In this document: positions 37,401 to 46,497 of the stretch, piece by piece
Layout: each line of letters opens with the position of its first letter
How positions within the stretch are numbered: the first letter of the stretch is position 1
NCBI GenBank assembly: GCA_025766275.1
Contig: JAFKAC010000013.1
Span: 1 to 64,000, forward strand
Direction: 5' to 3'
Length of the DNA: 64,000 bases
Origin: Lactarius indigo
Taxonomy: Eukaryota > Basidiomycota > Agaricomycetes > Russulales > Russulaceae
Program-made: the position numbers and the translations under genes
Notes under the pieces: model-generated
The model's input: the letters and a program-made list of their open reading frames with translations, nothing else
Database searches by the model: none
What the model was told of the DNA's origin: nothing

Positions 37401-39288
37401 TCTTGTGGGGGGAGCCCGCTAGGAGGGGTCGCCAGTGGCGGAAGGCTTTGACAATTGCTAGGAGTTTGAGGTCGTAAATATCGTAATTTCGTTCGGCTTC
37501 ATTGAGGGTGGATGAGTAATAGCCGATAGGATGTCGTTTACCGTCTGCTTTGCGTTGAAGAAGGACTGCTCCTGTTGCAAAGCCTGATGCGTCGACTTCT
37601 AACTCGAATTGTTGAGTGAGATCTGGGTGCGCTAACACCGGTTCGCTAGTGACAAGGGTTTTAAGATCTTGGAATGCTTTGTCTTCTTCGGCTCCCCAGT
37701 GCCATTCGGTGTTTTTGTGGGTAAGTTTGTTGAGAGGGTGTGCTTTAGTCGCGAAACCTCGTATGAAAGGACGGTAAAAATTACAAAAACCGAGAAAAGA
37801 GTGGACGTCCTTGACCTTAGTTGGCGTAGGCCAGTTCTTAATGCCGGAAATTTTGACAGGGTCCATGCGTGTCACCCCCTTTTCAAGGATTACCCCCAGG
37901 TAATCCATACGCGGAGAGTGGAAGAGGCATTTCTCAAGCTTGTAATACAAGTCATGCTCCGCAGATACACGGAGCACGTCTTTGACAGCTTCGATGTGGT
38001 CTTGTAGCGAATGGGTAAGTCCCGTAGCGATGCCGATGTCATCCATATAGACACGAATGATGGTACCACACTTTTCGTGTTTTGCAACGATGTCTCTGAA
38101 AATGAAGTTCATCATAGTCTGGAACGTTGCCGGGGAGTTGGTTAAGCCGAAAAACATCACTGTGGGTTCAAATAAACCATAACGTGTTTTGAACGCCGCT
38201 TTTTCTTCGTCTCCTTCTTTAATGCGTACGTTGTTATACCCCCATCTAACGTCAAGCTTAGTGTAGATATGGGCATTACTGAGGTCGGTGATGAGATCAG
38301 AGATGAGGGGAAGGGGATATTGGTTGCGGATGGTAACGGCGTTAATCTTTCGATAGTCTTGGACGGGTCGTAGTTTTCCATCTTTTTTCTTGATAAAGAA
38401 GAAAGATGACGCATAAGGGGATTTAGAGGGTCTTATATAACCCTTCTTGAGTTGTTCATCGATCCATTCGCGTAATTTCTTATCTTCTTCTTGTGTCATA
38501 GGGTATATTTTGCAGTCGATCGCGTCGGCCGTTCCTGGTTTAAATTCGATAGCGTGATCCCAAGGCCTGCTGGGTGGAAACCTGTCTGATGCTTCTTCAC
38601 TGAAGAGGCGTTCAAATTCGTGGTACTCAACGGGTAGCTCAGCTTTCGTGACGTATTGTTGAGCGGCTATGGCGAGATCGGTGGCCGTGGCCCTGATTCG
38701 GCATCCCTCTTCAAATTGTTGTCGCTGTTCGTCGGTGATAACACAGGAGTGTACGATTTCGTAGTCGTCGTCTTGAACAGTGGTTGTTGCTACTACTGGT
38801 GTTGTTTTAATGTAGGGGTTAGTTGATCGAATAATGATAGGGAGCATGTCTTCGTGTATAGCCGCTTGCGACCACTTGATATGCGGGTCGTAAATGGCGA
38901 GCCAGGGGTATCCTAGCACGATATCTTCATTGCCAATATCCGTGATAAGGAAGTGAATTTCCTTATGAATGCCTTTAGTTTGGACATCAACGTCGGTATA
39001 ATGGGTGATACGCCCCGATTTATTTTCTGTATTGTCGATGTTCCATATTTTCTTTGGGATATCGAGTGGTTTGATCCCAAGTCCCATTCGTCTTGCGAAC
39101 AATGGTTTCATGAAGCAGTGGGTTGCTCCTGAGTCGACTAATGCGCGTATGTCGGCCATTGCGTAACTGGTGCGAATTGATACTGGAACTCTCATAGAAC
39201 GATAGCGAGTCATGATTACACTGTTACAATTAACCGCCCTCACCCAGGCCGATGGGTTCAGGCGTCCTGAAAACCCTCCTTCTTCCAC
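34483..39288 (-). CDS. Gypsy-1 Pol polyprotein with long C-terminal extension
   Basis: 1601 codons, open throughout. Order: aspartic protease (DSGATHCF, about residue 52), reverse transcriptase (YMDDIGIA, about 414), RNase H (VDASGFATGAVLL), integrase with an HHCC finger (about 778) and a DDE core (VDFITKL about 850; DGQSERTNQWLEQYL about 945), then a chromodomain (LQYLVKWKGYLDSDNQW, about 1156). About 400 residues continue after it: a disordered S/T/P-rich part, an acidic run (DEDEDEDEL), and an R/E/L coiled-coil end (LEKRIRQLQMEKEMAAQ). Gypsy-2 Pol stops shortly after its chromodomain. Pol overlaps the end of gag by 31 nt in another frame, so expression needs frameshifting or reinitiation. 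Confidence 0.95.
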   Translation of the reverse strand: MEEGGFSGRLNPSAWVRAVNCNSVIMTRYRSMRVPVSIRTSYAMADIRALVDSGATHCFMKPLFARRMGLGIKPLDIPKKIWNIDNTENKSGRITHYTDVDVQTKGIHKEIHFLITDIGNEDIVLGYPWLAIYDPHIKWSQAAIHEDMLPIIIRSTNPYIKTTPVVATTTVQDDDYEIVHSCVITDEQRQQFEEGCRIRATATDLAIAAQQYVTKAELPVEYHEFERLFSEEASDRFPPSRPWDHAIEFKPGTADAIDCKIYPMTQEEDKKLREWIDEQLKKGYIRPSKSPYASSFFFIKKKDGKLRPVQDYRKINAVTIRNQYPLPLISDLITDLSNAHIYTKLDVRWGYNNVRIKEGDEEKAAFKTRYGLFEPTVMFFGLTNSPATFQTMMNFIFRDIVAKHEKCGTIIRVYMDDIGIATGLTHSLQDHIEAVKDVLRVSAEHDLYYKLEKCLFHSPRMDYLGVILEKGVTRMDPVKISGIKNWPTPTKVKDVHSFLGFCNFYRPFIRGFATKAHPLNKLTHKNTEWHWGAEEDKAFQDLKTLVTSEPVLAHPDLTQQFELEVDASGFATGAVLLQRKADGKRHPIGYYSSTLNEAERNYDIYDLKLLAIVKAFRHWRPLLAGSPHKIKVFSDHLNLQYWRSPQKISRRIAREVLELSEYDFEIHHIKGTSNGRADALSRRPDYDQGDNDNEGITVLPESVFARATTLEEPRHTHWRPEILPVEMTPEHPIYEQDIAKLKPWVDAHKLKDIEGTWYKDGRRVVTGGIHDKCTIIAAHHDSPVYGHPGIKRTLQLTERHYWWPQMKNNVTDYVKGCAECQRHKVNLRPIRAPIQPIYPKPEALPFETIAVDFITKLPISRGYDSILTVTDHDCTKAAVFIPCNEEITAEGTAALYVSHVFPRFGLPSRVISDRDPRFASKFMQEICKILGISQNISTAYHPRTDGQSERTNQWLEQYLRFWVNERQDDWVRYLPMAEFTHNNWPNETTRESPFFLLSGFNPRADWTDRPSPIPQVSLRLDQFKQARQRAFSCMLRAQKSWIKHKDTPKFKEGDLMWLEGRHLRTHQPTAKLAAKRHGPFKVIQVMSPVNYRLELPTQWSIHDVFHIDLLTPYRETPTHGPNYQRPPPDLVDNEEEYEVKKILDSRRFGRRRRLQYLVKWKGYLDSDNQWIDKDDVFADEAVRDFKHSNPDRETHIRVAFCRDKSPSPIHSMSSTRHNDQLALLSTLVNDSSATLVNPDSSHNAAANGAATGSSTAMQHEEDGPITSEELYQTLQRFPLPLQGTLDDDPTTTQPTPPPMYALTNPDTGEPEVFLTEDELFRLQAAVPRGTTTQRHEEVRARMERDGGTVAAGATAYRRLPTPNDEGTEGVLDEDEDEDELRDHYPIRHAFLNHEFYAEDPAATPYLVDAAGGPLHRGRVAMAQAARYTPMGERDPATRAVVPEGFRVNRGPDHIPFPIKLPNGPTVQASHVQVIRGGDPFVLGLAPGSGFLYGKPLYATPHLPKNNRAFIPHEEYFMLRDRHPTDLLLMRIGDVTLTQELRRFRQFAFAEDQLEKRIRQLQMEKEMAAQDKKDSLYRLERADILARMEDEAERMRQESVAD

Positions 39289-41222
39289 AACTGTTGGAGG
39301 ATAATGTCTTTTACGTCGTCCGATTCTCCGGCTACTCCGTTCAGCCAGTCACTGGCACGCTGTTGAGGGGGCATTTCTTGGACTGCCCTGGTAGCGACTT
39401 CTGGTTCTTGTTGGTGGTAGTCGGTATCGATGTACCGACTGGTCGATGTTTGGGGTTGGTATCCCCCTCGCGGTTGTCTACAATCACGGGCCATGTGTCC
39501 GTCCTTCCCACAGTTATAACATGTGACTGGCCTTTGATTATTACGTCCTCCTCCTCTCTGTAAGAATCCTCCCCTTGGTCGATATGGGGGGCAAGGGGCA
39601 AGTATATCTTCGGCCCCTGCAAGTCGCCCTCGGATTCGGTCTGCAGAGGTATCCATGGCATTCGGATCATGGGGCAAATTTCTTGGCTGCCATGAACTTC
39701 TCGGCGGTCCCTGCCACCGTCGTTGCTGTCATTGCCTTCCTTGTCCTTGTCCGGGGGGAACTCCTTTGTTCAACACCGCTTTGAGGTGAAGATACTGCTG
39801 TTGGCGAGTGGTAGCCGCTTCTTTCCACTCGCGGTAGTTACGGGGGTTGTCGAGGGTATAGACTTTTTCATATAAGTCCTTCGGTAGTCCGCTCGCGAAT
39901 AGGTCTAATGTCTGCGGATCGTCGAGTCGATACTGAGCATGATGTATTAGTTGTTCGAATTGGGTGCAATACTCATCTAGATTGCCTCCAATCATTTTAA
40001 CTCCCTTTTTGAGCTCGTATTGAGCTTGTTCTTGTTCCATCGTATTGCGGAAGCGCTGCATAAAACTGCGCGTGACTTCGTTCCATAGTCCTTCGCTAGT
40101 GCGGGGTATACCAGCTTGTATCTGGCCGTTGAGCCAGGTGAGCATTGCTAGTACCCATTCGCTAACATTAACGCCTTTAATGTAGGATAGGAAAAGTAAG
40201 GCCCTTCGATAGGGTGTGGCCATTACGCCTTCATCTGCGTTCATGCCCCAATAGACATGCCATTGGGTGAGAAACGCTTCGACTTTTGTGCGTTCCCCGT
40301 CGAATACTGTGGGTGTCTTGCCAGCTAACCTGTTACTTGGAGGGGGAACAATAGGACCTGCACCTGGTAATCCTCCTCCCGGAGGTCCTCCTCCTGGTGG
40401 TCCGCCTGGGAATCCTCCGGGGAATCCCCCAAATCCGGGTCCTCGAGATGGAGGTCCTCCTCCGTCCCTTGGTAGATCGTTAGGAGGTCCACCTCCTCCA
40501 CTAGGAGGGTCAGCGACATCGGGCCCGATTGCACGATGGATTGCTACATCGTCGTCGGTCATTCGGTGGCCGGTATAGGGGTTGATGGGAGCTAGATTAG
40601 CTCGTGATTCTTCGGTGATACGTCTTTGTTCTTCTAGGGCTATTTGATCTCTTGCTTCCGTGGTGAGCTGCAGCTCTTCGTGCGTGATAGTGGCAGTTGC
40701 CATTGCGACTGCTGGGCTATGGATGTGAATTACTTCGGGTTCAGGTTGGTGAATGGTAAGGGACTCAGTTTGCTGTATGATGCGATCACCAATTGCTCCT
40801 AGGCTGGCTTCCTCCGCTGGTGTTGTTCCTCTGCTTGGTGACTGATCTTCGGATGCTTCTTCTCCGCTGATTCCTTCGTCTGTGTGTTCTTGCGCTTGTC
40901 CGTCAATAGGACCGTAGTCTGCGCGGCTATTAAGCTCTCGCGCGTTGATGTCGCAGTTATAGTTTCTTCCGGCTGGTCGTACGATGTCCCAGCGATGATC
41001 TATGGGGTTCCAAGTAACCTCGGTCCAACAGAGGTGTTCAAAATTAAACTCAACGGGTCGGAAACGGTTGGGACTGTTAAATTCCACAAAATACCCAGTG
41101 TCTTCTCCTCGTTCTCTCCACTGGGCTGCTCCCAAGAATCTTGTTGGTACGTTGCGATCCCCTCGTCGTACGATATGGTAGGGACGGAAAGACGTCCACT
41201 GGTCTCTGGTCGAGTACGCCAC
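39258..41222 (-). CDS. Gypsy-1 Gag, interrupted by one in-frame TGA
   Basis: Capsid/nucleocapsid frame in two parts in the same phase: upstream to TGA at 39731-39729, then on to 39258. Contents: an N-terminal DQW segment shared with Gypsy-2 gag, a Pro/Gly-rich linker (GGFPGGFPGGPPGGGPPG), a gag core ending in KEAATTRQQQYLHLKA, and a CCHC knuckle CYNCGKDGHMARDC in the downstream part. The TGA therefore separates capsid from zinc knuckle; CGA to TGA at a CpG is a likely origin. There is no ATG at the front. GTG at 41222 in the context CATCGTGGC, also seen in Gypsy-2, is my proposed start. Confidence 0.85.
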
Positions 41223-41229
41223 GATGAGG

Positions 41230-41240
41230 ATCTTGGTCTT
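41230..41240 (-). other. Gypsy-1 self-priming primer-binding site
   Basis: Element-sense AAGACCAAGAT begins two bases after the 5' LTR. It pairs over 11 bp with the predicted RNA 5' end at 41484-41474, as in Tf1. No TGG start (tRNA-type site) is present. Confidence 0.65.
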
Positions 41241-41242
41241 AA

Positions 41243-41750
41243 TGTTACGCTCCACCGGCGTCAGTCCGACTTGGACTTGTGAAAGGCGTAATCGACTTAG
41301 CGGAAGTTAGGCGAATAGGGACTACGCGTCAACCCAACACAAGGTGAACAGGGGCACACTGGCACACACTGCACCAGAATGTAAAGAAGGCGATTCCTTG
41401 GTGAATCGAGATAGGAACACACTCTGGCCAAAGCCTGAGGCAGATGAGAGACAGGTCAAATGGTGGATTGAAGAAGACCAAGATGGGGACTCTTGGTCTT
41501 CTGAATCGACTACTTATACAGATACGCGCGGGCTTTAAAGCGCCGCTAGAATAATAGGTAACCAATAGCGTAACTAGCTCGAACCCTAGTACCGCTATCC
41601 TAGGAATGAGTCATACATGAGTCACAATCACATGCGAATCTCTATGCTGACTGATACAACGTAAGAGTCCATGACTAATATCAATGCCGGACCGTAGTCA
41701 TAACCGGTCATGAGTCGTATACACTGAGTCATCAAGTCCGTACCGTAACA
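41243..41750 (-). repeat. Gypsy-1 5' LTR with promoter
   Basis: Element-sense TATAA lies at 41518-41514. About 34 nt downstream is ATCTTGGTCTT (41484-41474), the predicted RNA start. This start is complementary to the primer-binding site just outside the LTR. Confidence 0.9.
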
Positions 41751-42050
41751 CCGGCAATGGCAACGTCTTCAATACATTCTGGGAGGCTGTCCACTCTGTC
41801 ACGGCGGACGATGCAAAGGGCTGGTACAGCCACTGCGGGTACCGAGCCCCTCCTTAGTTTTTTAGATCTACATGTATGACTGTGGGCGATCGCTCAGGAA
41901 TTTTGGGAAAAAAAACAGTGAATTGAATATGTATACAGTACGGGTGCATCAAAACCCTCAAAGGTTGAGGGAAAGCTACCGACTATTGTTCTATTGTTGT
42001 GTATGTTACGCACGGGTGGGGGTGATCGTGGGATAGCTGACAAAGCAGCC

Positions 42051-44160
42051 TCACACTTCGTACGACGTTGCCCTGTACGACGTTGCCCTGTACGACGTTG
42101 CCCTGTCACCATCATCCAGTGGGTCGTCGTCTGACGACGCCCCATCCACCAGTGTCTCCTCATCCGAAATTTCGACTACCTCGTCCATGTGAACTTCTCC
42201 AAGCGACTTCGGGGCCCTTTCCTCCAGATCTTGCAACGCCGCCTCCTGTTGAGAGAGGGAGTTATTGGTGGGGGGGTCGTTGCTCTTCGTCTCCACCAAA
42301 CTGAGAGGGATGAAGAGCTTTTCGCAAAACCGGCTGAGGCGGTGAGCAAGATTGTGACCAAGACCCCCGAACGTCGCAATGAGTTCGATCGGTAGTGAGT
42401 ACAGGTCCACTGAGTCCATGATGCCGAGGTCGACAAATTCTTCGTGTATGCTGATGTAACTCAGGCCAACGGCTGGCTCGTATTCATCCATGAGCCATAG
42501 CAGCTCCATCAGCGTCGGAACCCTCAATTCTGCAAGGCAGTCAAGAAGGACCAAAATCCGCGAGGGCCACGGACCACTTGTGGGTTGTAGCGTGCTGGGC
42601 CCTGCAACGCCTGATGGCGTGGCGCATGGGGGGTTATTGTTTGATGGACCTGGAGTGGATGTCGACGTGGCAGAAATCAGGTGCGTTGCTTGCGTTGTGG
42701 AGTTTCCTACTTCTGATGTTGGTGTGATATTGACTGAGACGTGCACCTCGGGCGTTGCACGAACAGTCCGAGGTTTTTTTGTCGGTGGGTAGTCATACTG
42801 ATTCACATTCGGAGGTTTATGTATTGTTGCATTCCCAAGCGACTGGAAAGCTAGGTGAGTTTCTCGTCACGTTTGGTCGTTTTCGCGATGCTTACCATGT
42901 GTTTCGCCCACAATGTCATCTCCTTTTGGGTCAGCTCCTCGTGCCCCCCTTCGGCGTTTTCTCCTGACTTCTTGATCAAGCAGTACATCTTTTTACCCAG
43001 GCCGGAGTGTTTATTACACCTGAGATGTTGCTGCAACTTGATGAGGCAGTCCAGCTGCCATGCTGCGTCCGGACTCAGTGCTGGGGGAATGTCGTCGTCG
43101 CGACAGCATTTCTCCCTCCCCTTCCCCTTGGACCTCTGCGCCTTCGCGTGTGGTGGGCTGTGCTACAAGTACACAAAGGTCAGTTGTATGCCCTTGTTAC
43201 GTGCCGTGCAACTCACCATATCTTTAACTTCCAGCGACACTGCACGCGTCCGCGCCGAACGTACCTTCCCTGTCAGCCGAAAAATTGCATCTGTCCAGTC
43301 ACACTCGCTTCCAAGGTCTGACCATGCGCTTCCCTCTCCAACGATCCGGAATACCATGCGCACCCTATTATGATGTCTACCGAGGCGATGGAGAACCTCC
43401 TCACGGAAATCTGGCCACTTCATGTCAGTCTGTGCAGTGAACGCATGTTTGATGTGGTCGTCAAGAACATCAGTCTGGAATCGCCAAACTTCAAGTGGTC
43501 AACGAATAACTCCCCAGCGCAAAGTATGTAACGCTTACCTCCGTAACTGACTTCTTTGTTGGGGTAGGTTCTGCCTGGCCGGGCTCCCATAGTCGATGAC
43601 GGGGCGGCACTGTTCACGCCCACACCCCCATCCCTCCCGGTCCCTCCTGGACACCCACGCCTAGGGACGTCTTGATCCGTACGTCCATCGGCAACATGAC
43701 CACGCTCCCTATGTGCAGGTGGGTCTTCCTCACCAGTGGTCGCATGTTGAGTGGCTAATGATATCTCCGGGAACGGACCTGGCGCAAATCCTGGCGGAGG
43801 TGCCATGGGGTATTGAGCATAACCCCATGGTTGAAAGGGTGGATAGGGCGGAGGGTAGGGCATCGCACCATATGGATGCGCATAGGTCGGTGGTACATTC
43901 ATAGCCAGACCAGCTGAACTGTGCTGACCACCGAATACAGGGCCTGCCACTGGTGGCAGATGTGGGGGTGGCAGAGGCGGCAATGCAGGAGTTTGAGGTG
44001 GTACATGGCCCTCAGGCAGCGGCGGCGGCGGCAGCAGTGGCGGTAGTTCAGGCATTGCCGCGGGCGTGTCTGGTGCAGATGGCCGCGACAGGCGCAGAGT
44101 AACCTTGTGTACACGGGGTCGCGACTGGCTGGCTGCTGGGGTTTCAGGAGGAGTAGACAT
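42051..44160 (-). CDS. Second gene of the Tc1-type element, 650-aa protein of unknown function
   Basis: Four exons (44160-43539, 43488-43217, 43162-42896, 42842-42051) join perfectly in phase over 50-54 nt introns, giving 650 aa with no extra bases. The N-terminal third is proline-rich with PPP/PYPPP runs. The middle has FTAQTDMKWPDFREEVLHRLG and a possible zinc-binding patch LRCNKHSGLGKKMYC. The C-terminal part is disordered, then LELRVPTLMELLWLMDEY-like hydrophobic stretches and an acidic end. It ends in three RATSY repeats encoded by a 15-bp array. It is convergent with the transposase, 190 bp apart, inside the same inverted repeats, so it probably travels with the transposon. Gypsy-2 sits 134 bp upstream of its ATG and may have cut off its promoter. 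Function unknown. Confidence 0.75.
42061..42105 (-). repeat. Three 15-bp tandem repeats in the gene 3' end
   Basis: TACGACGTTGCCCTG occurs three times in a row and encodes the repeated G-R-A-T-S-Y tail. The copies are identical, so expansion is recent. Confidence 0.9.
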
Positions 44161-44294
44161 TGACGTTGAAGTCTGTTTGACCCCTTTGGTGCCAACTCTC
44201 CGCTACCTACTTATACTCTGAACTTTTTCAGGGTTCGCCTCTTTGCGTCACTGTTGAATCGCGGCCCACTTCTTGTCCTCACTACCTACCAGTG

Positions 44295-44700
44295 TGTCAT
44301 GAACGCCCCATATTTTCACTCTCCTTCTCTTCTTTTCCATTCTTCCTTCGCTTCTTTGCTTTGCTGGCATTTGCTTTGCTGGCATCTGCTTTGCTGGCAG
44401 TTGCCTTGCTGGCATTGTATTGCCTCGCTGGCACTCCTGGACACTAGTTATATAAACCCTGTAGTACACCCTGTATTTCCTTAGCTTTGGCTTCGTCAAT
44501 CTACTGTCTTGTCCTTCAGCACAGTCCTCTCTTCTCTACCACAGTCCTCTTCTCTGAAGCCTTGTTACCTTGAGCTATATCAAGGAACACTCACAGACTT
44601 AGGTGCCGTTCTGCTCAGCAGCGGACCGACTCAGTATCCTTTGCCTTAGGCAGGACCTGTTACAGACCGACCCGACACACGCCCCGGCAGTGGCGTGACA
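44295..44700 (+). repeat. Gypsy-2 5' LTR with promoter
   Basis: TATATAAA at 44448-44455 lies about 30 nt before TAGCTTTGGCTT (44482-44493), the predicted RNA start. Repeats of TTTGCTGGCA lie near 44362-44410. The leader from the predicted start to gag contains no ATG. Confidence 0.92.
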
Positions 44701-44701
44701 T

Positions 44702-44713
44702 AAGCCAAAGCTA
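44702..44713 (+). other. Gypsy-2 self-priming primer-binding site
   Basis: AAGCCAAAGCTA starts one base after the 5' LTR. It is the exact reverse complement of 44482-44493 at the predicted RNA 5' end. This matches the Tf1 self-priming arrangement. Confidence 0.7.
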
Positions 44714-44734
44714 CAGACCTCAGAACTAGCCATC

Positions 44735-46450
44735 GTGGCTAGCATCGAACTCGACCTTCTCCCTGACGATCAGTGGACCGAAGTCTTCCGTCGTTGGAAC
44801 GACGATTTGCCGATACACGTTCTCGGGTGTGCTTATTGGAACACCTCACATACAGACAGACGCGGAGGCTACCGAGCCCTCCTTAACGAACGAATCTACA
44901 ATCTCGACTTTATAAACCATCGCTGGCATGTCCTTGAAAAGCGTGGTACCGAATTCTTCACAAGGACATCCCTCGCCATCCCCCGCAATAATGACGTCGG
45001 TCTTGGCTGGTGGAACCCAGAAGACAACGAGAACCCCGAACGGTATCATCTCGACCATCCCGAAACCTTTCCAGAACCAACCGCACCAGTCCGCGTAGAC
45101 TCCCCGGTCGAGGAGGACCATCTCATCGGAAACAACGACATCCCTGCTGAAACATCAGCACCAATCGAAAACGAACTCGACGCAGCCCTAGAGAGCGTAC
45201 CCATCGACGCTCCGGACTTTTGGCACCAGATTGCAGCTGCCTCAACGCCCGTCTCACCTGTATTCCCACCCCTTCTTACCGTCACCGCACCACCCGTTAT
45301 CACCCCATCAGCACCCGCCATGTCCTCGGGATCAGCAACCAACGCCTCTTCAGGGGGGAAGCTCAGCGGCAACGCCCCAGCCATATTTGATGGTTCCCGC
45401 GATAAGTCGAAGAAGTTCCTGCGGGAATTCGACCTGTATCGCGGCATGAACGAAGACTCGTCAGTTATCAGATCACCCTATCAATGTGTGTTCCTCGCGC
45501 TATCCTTCATCCGAGGACCCAATGTCAACGATTGGGTCGACACCCAGCTCGAGGGACTCCGAACAAAAGTTAGTGGTACAACGACGACGGCCGCTATCCC
45601 TAAAACAGAGGAATCGTTGTGGAACGACTTCGTCACCAGCTTTAAATCAGCCTACACCAACGTTACCGAGAAGCAGGACGCTTACCAGCTCCTGAAAGCG
45701 CTCCAAATGAAAGGAGCAGACCTCGACACGTATACCGCCACGTTCCAGAACCTTGCCGCAAAGGCAGGATACGCCCTCGACGCCACAGCCACAGTTGACC
45801 TCTATTCGGGAGGGTTGCCGCGAGGCCTCTTATCGGCCATCTTGAAACGCAATAACGTCCCTGAAACATTCACTCAGTGGGTCGAATCGGCACAAAAAGA
45901 ACAACGCAAATATGCGATGCTTCGCGCTCGTGTAGGCCTCAACGACGGAGGCAAAAAGATCGGCGGAAGAACTAAACAAGAGTGGTCTCAGCTGTTCAAC
46001 TCAAACAGCAACCAAGGAGGAGGACGACGTACCAATAACCAACCCAGTCAGCAGACCACGACTCCGACCCGCGATCCCGATGTGATGGACGTCGATCGCG
46101 CTCGCATCGCGCTGACCGACGAAGAAATGCAACGCTGCCGCTCAGAAGGCCGTTGCTTCCGCTGCTTCGGCAAAGGCCACTTATCACGCGACTGCCCAAA
46201 ACGATCAACGGGCCAGACTAGCAGTGGGGCAACAACGATCCGCCAGAACGACAACCGTCGCGGAAATACGACTTCCGCACGCATCGCCGAAGTCGAACCA
46301 ACCTCAGCACCGGCAGCAGCCGCTCCTAGCACCACCACACCAACCCTGCAAAAGAAGAACGGCGACAGCTTTGTCGACCAGGTCCGCGCCATGAAAAACG
46401 ATGAGAAAGAGGCCATCCTCGACGCCCTCTTCACCGACGAGGATTTTTAG
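44735..46450 (+). CDS. Gypsy-2 Gag
   Basis: 571 codons. The N-terminus contains DDQWTEVFRRW, the core includes SLWNDFVTSFKSAYTNVTEKQ and QLLKALQMKGADLDTYTATF, and the nucleocapsid knuckle is CFRCFGKGHLSRDC. The start is taken at GTG in CATCGTGGC: the frame is open back to the LTR edge but has no ATG until far inside, and no ATG exists in the leader. Gypsy-1 has the same nine bases in frame at the same place. Pol follows in another frame after a 47-nt gap. Confidence 0.9.
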   Translation: MASIELDLLPDDQWTEVFRRWNDDLPIHVLGCAYWNTSHTDRRGGYRALLNERIYNLDFINHRWHVLEKRGTEFFTRTSLAIPRNNDVGLGWWNPEDNENPERYHLDHPETFPEPTAPVRVDSPVEEDHLIGNNDIPAETSAPIENELDAALESVPIDAPDFWHQIAAASTPVSPVFPPLLTVTAPPVITPSAPAMSSGSATNASSGGKLSGNAPAIFDGSRDKSKKFLREFDLYRGMNEDSSVIRSPYQCVFLALSFIRGPNVNDWVDTQLEGLRTKVSGTTTTAAIPKTEESLWNDFVTSFKSAYTNVTEKQDAYQLLKALQMKGADLDTYTATFQNLAAKAGYALDATATVDLYSGGLPRGLLSAILKRNNVPETFTQWVESAQKEQRKYAMLRARVGLNDGGKKIGGRTKQEWSQLFNSNSNQGGGRRTNNQPSQQTTTPTRDPDVMDVDRARIALTDEEMQRCRSEGRCFRCFGKGHLSRDCPKRSTGQTSSGATTIRQNDNRRGNTTSARIAEVEPTSAPAAAAPSTTTPTLQKKNGDSFVDQVRAMKNDEKEAILDALFTDEDF

Positions 46451-46497
46451 CCAGCTCGAATCCCACGGCCTGGGTTCGAGCCTTCCAAGTAGACAGC

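Larger units (their letters stand above)
33943..41750 (-). mobile_element. Gypsy-1, Ty3/Gypsy chromodomain LTR retrotransposon
   Basis: 7808 bp on the minus strand, with 508-bp LTRs (TG...CA), target duplication CCGGC, gag then pol. Five LTR differences of 508 (about 1%) make it young. It has a self-complementary primer-binding site and a polypurine tract. Pol is one long open frame; gag carries one in-frame TGA. Confidence 0.95.
32969..41857 (+). pseudogene. Tc1/mariner DD34E transposase split by Gypsy-1
   Basis: Four coding pieces: 32969-33178, 33225-33365, 33415-33942 and, after the insertion, 41756-41857, totalling about 326 aa, with two in-phase introns of 46 and 49 nt. The N-terminal helix-turn-helix contains ALSMSLQGLRDSEIHEMTG. 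The catalytic triad lies in FADESHF, VLVIDNAAIH and PDFNPIE, with 34 residues between the last two acidic residues. Gypsy-1 entered after codon ETG with the 5-bp duplication CCGGC (33938-33942 and 41751-41755). The reading frame now runs into the LTR and stops at about 34047. The downstream piece (FNTFWEAVHSVTADDA) is still open, so the host gene was intact when hit. Confidence 0.88.

Noticed and set aside
41858..42050. Right end of the Tc1-type element just after the transposase
   Set aside because: No sequence matching the left inverted repeat is there; the only match with a TA duplication is at 51024-51050.
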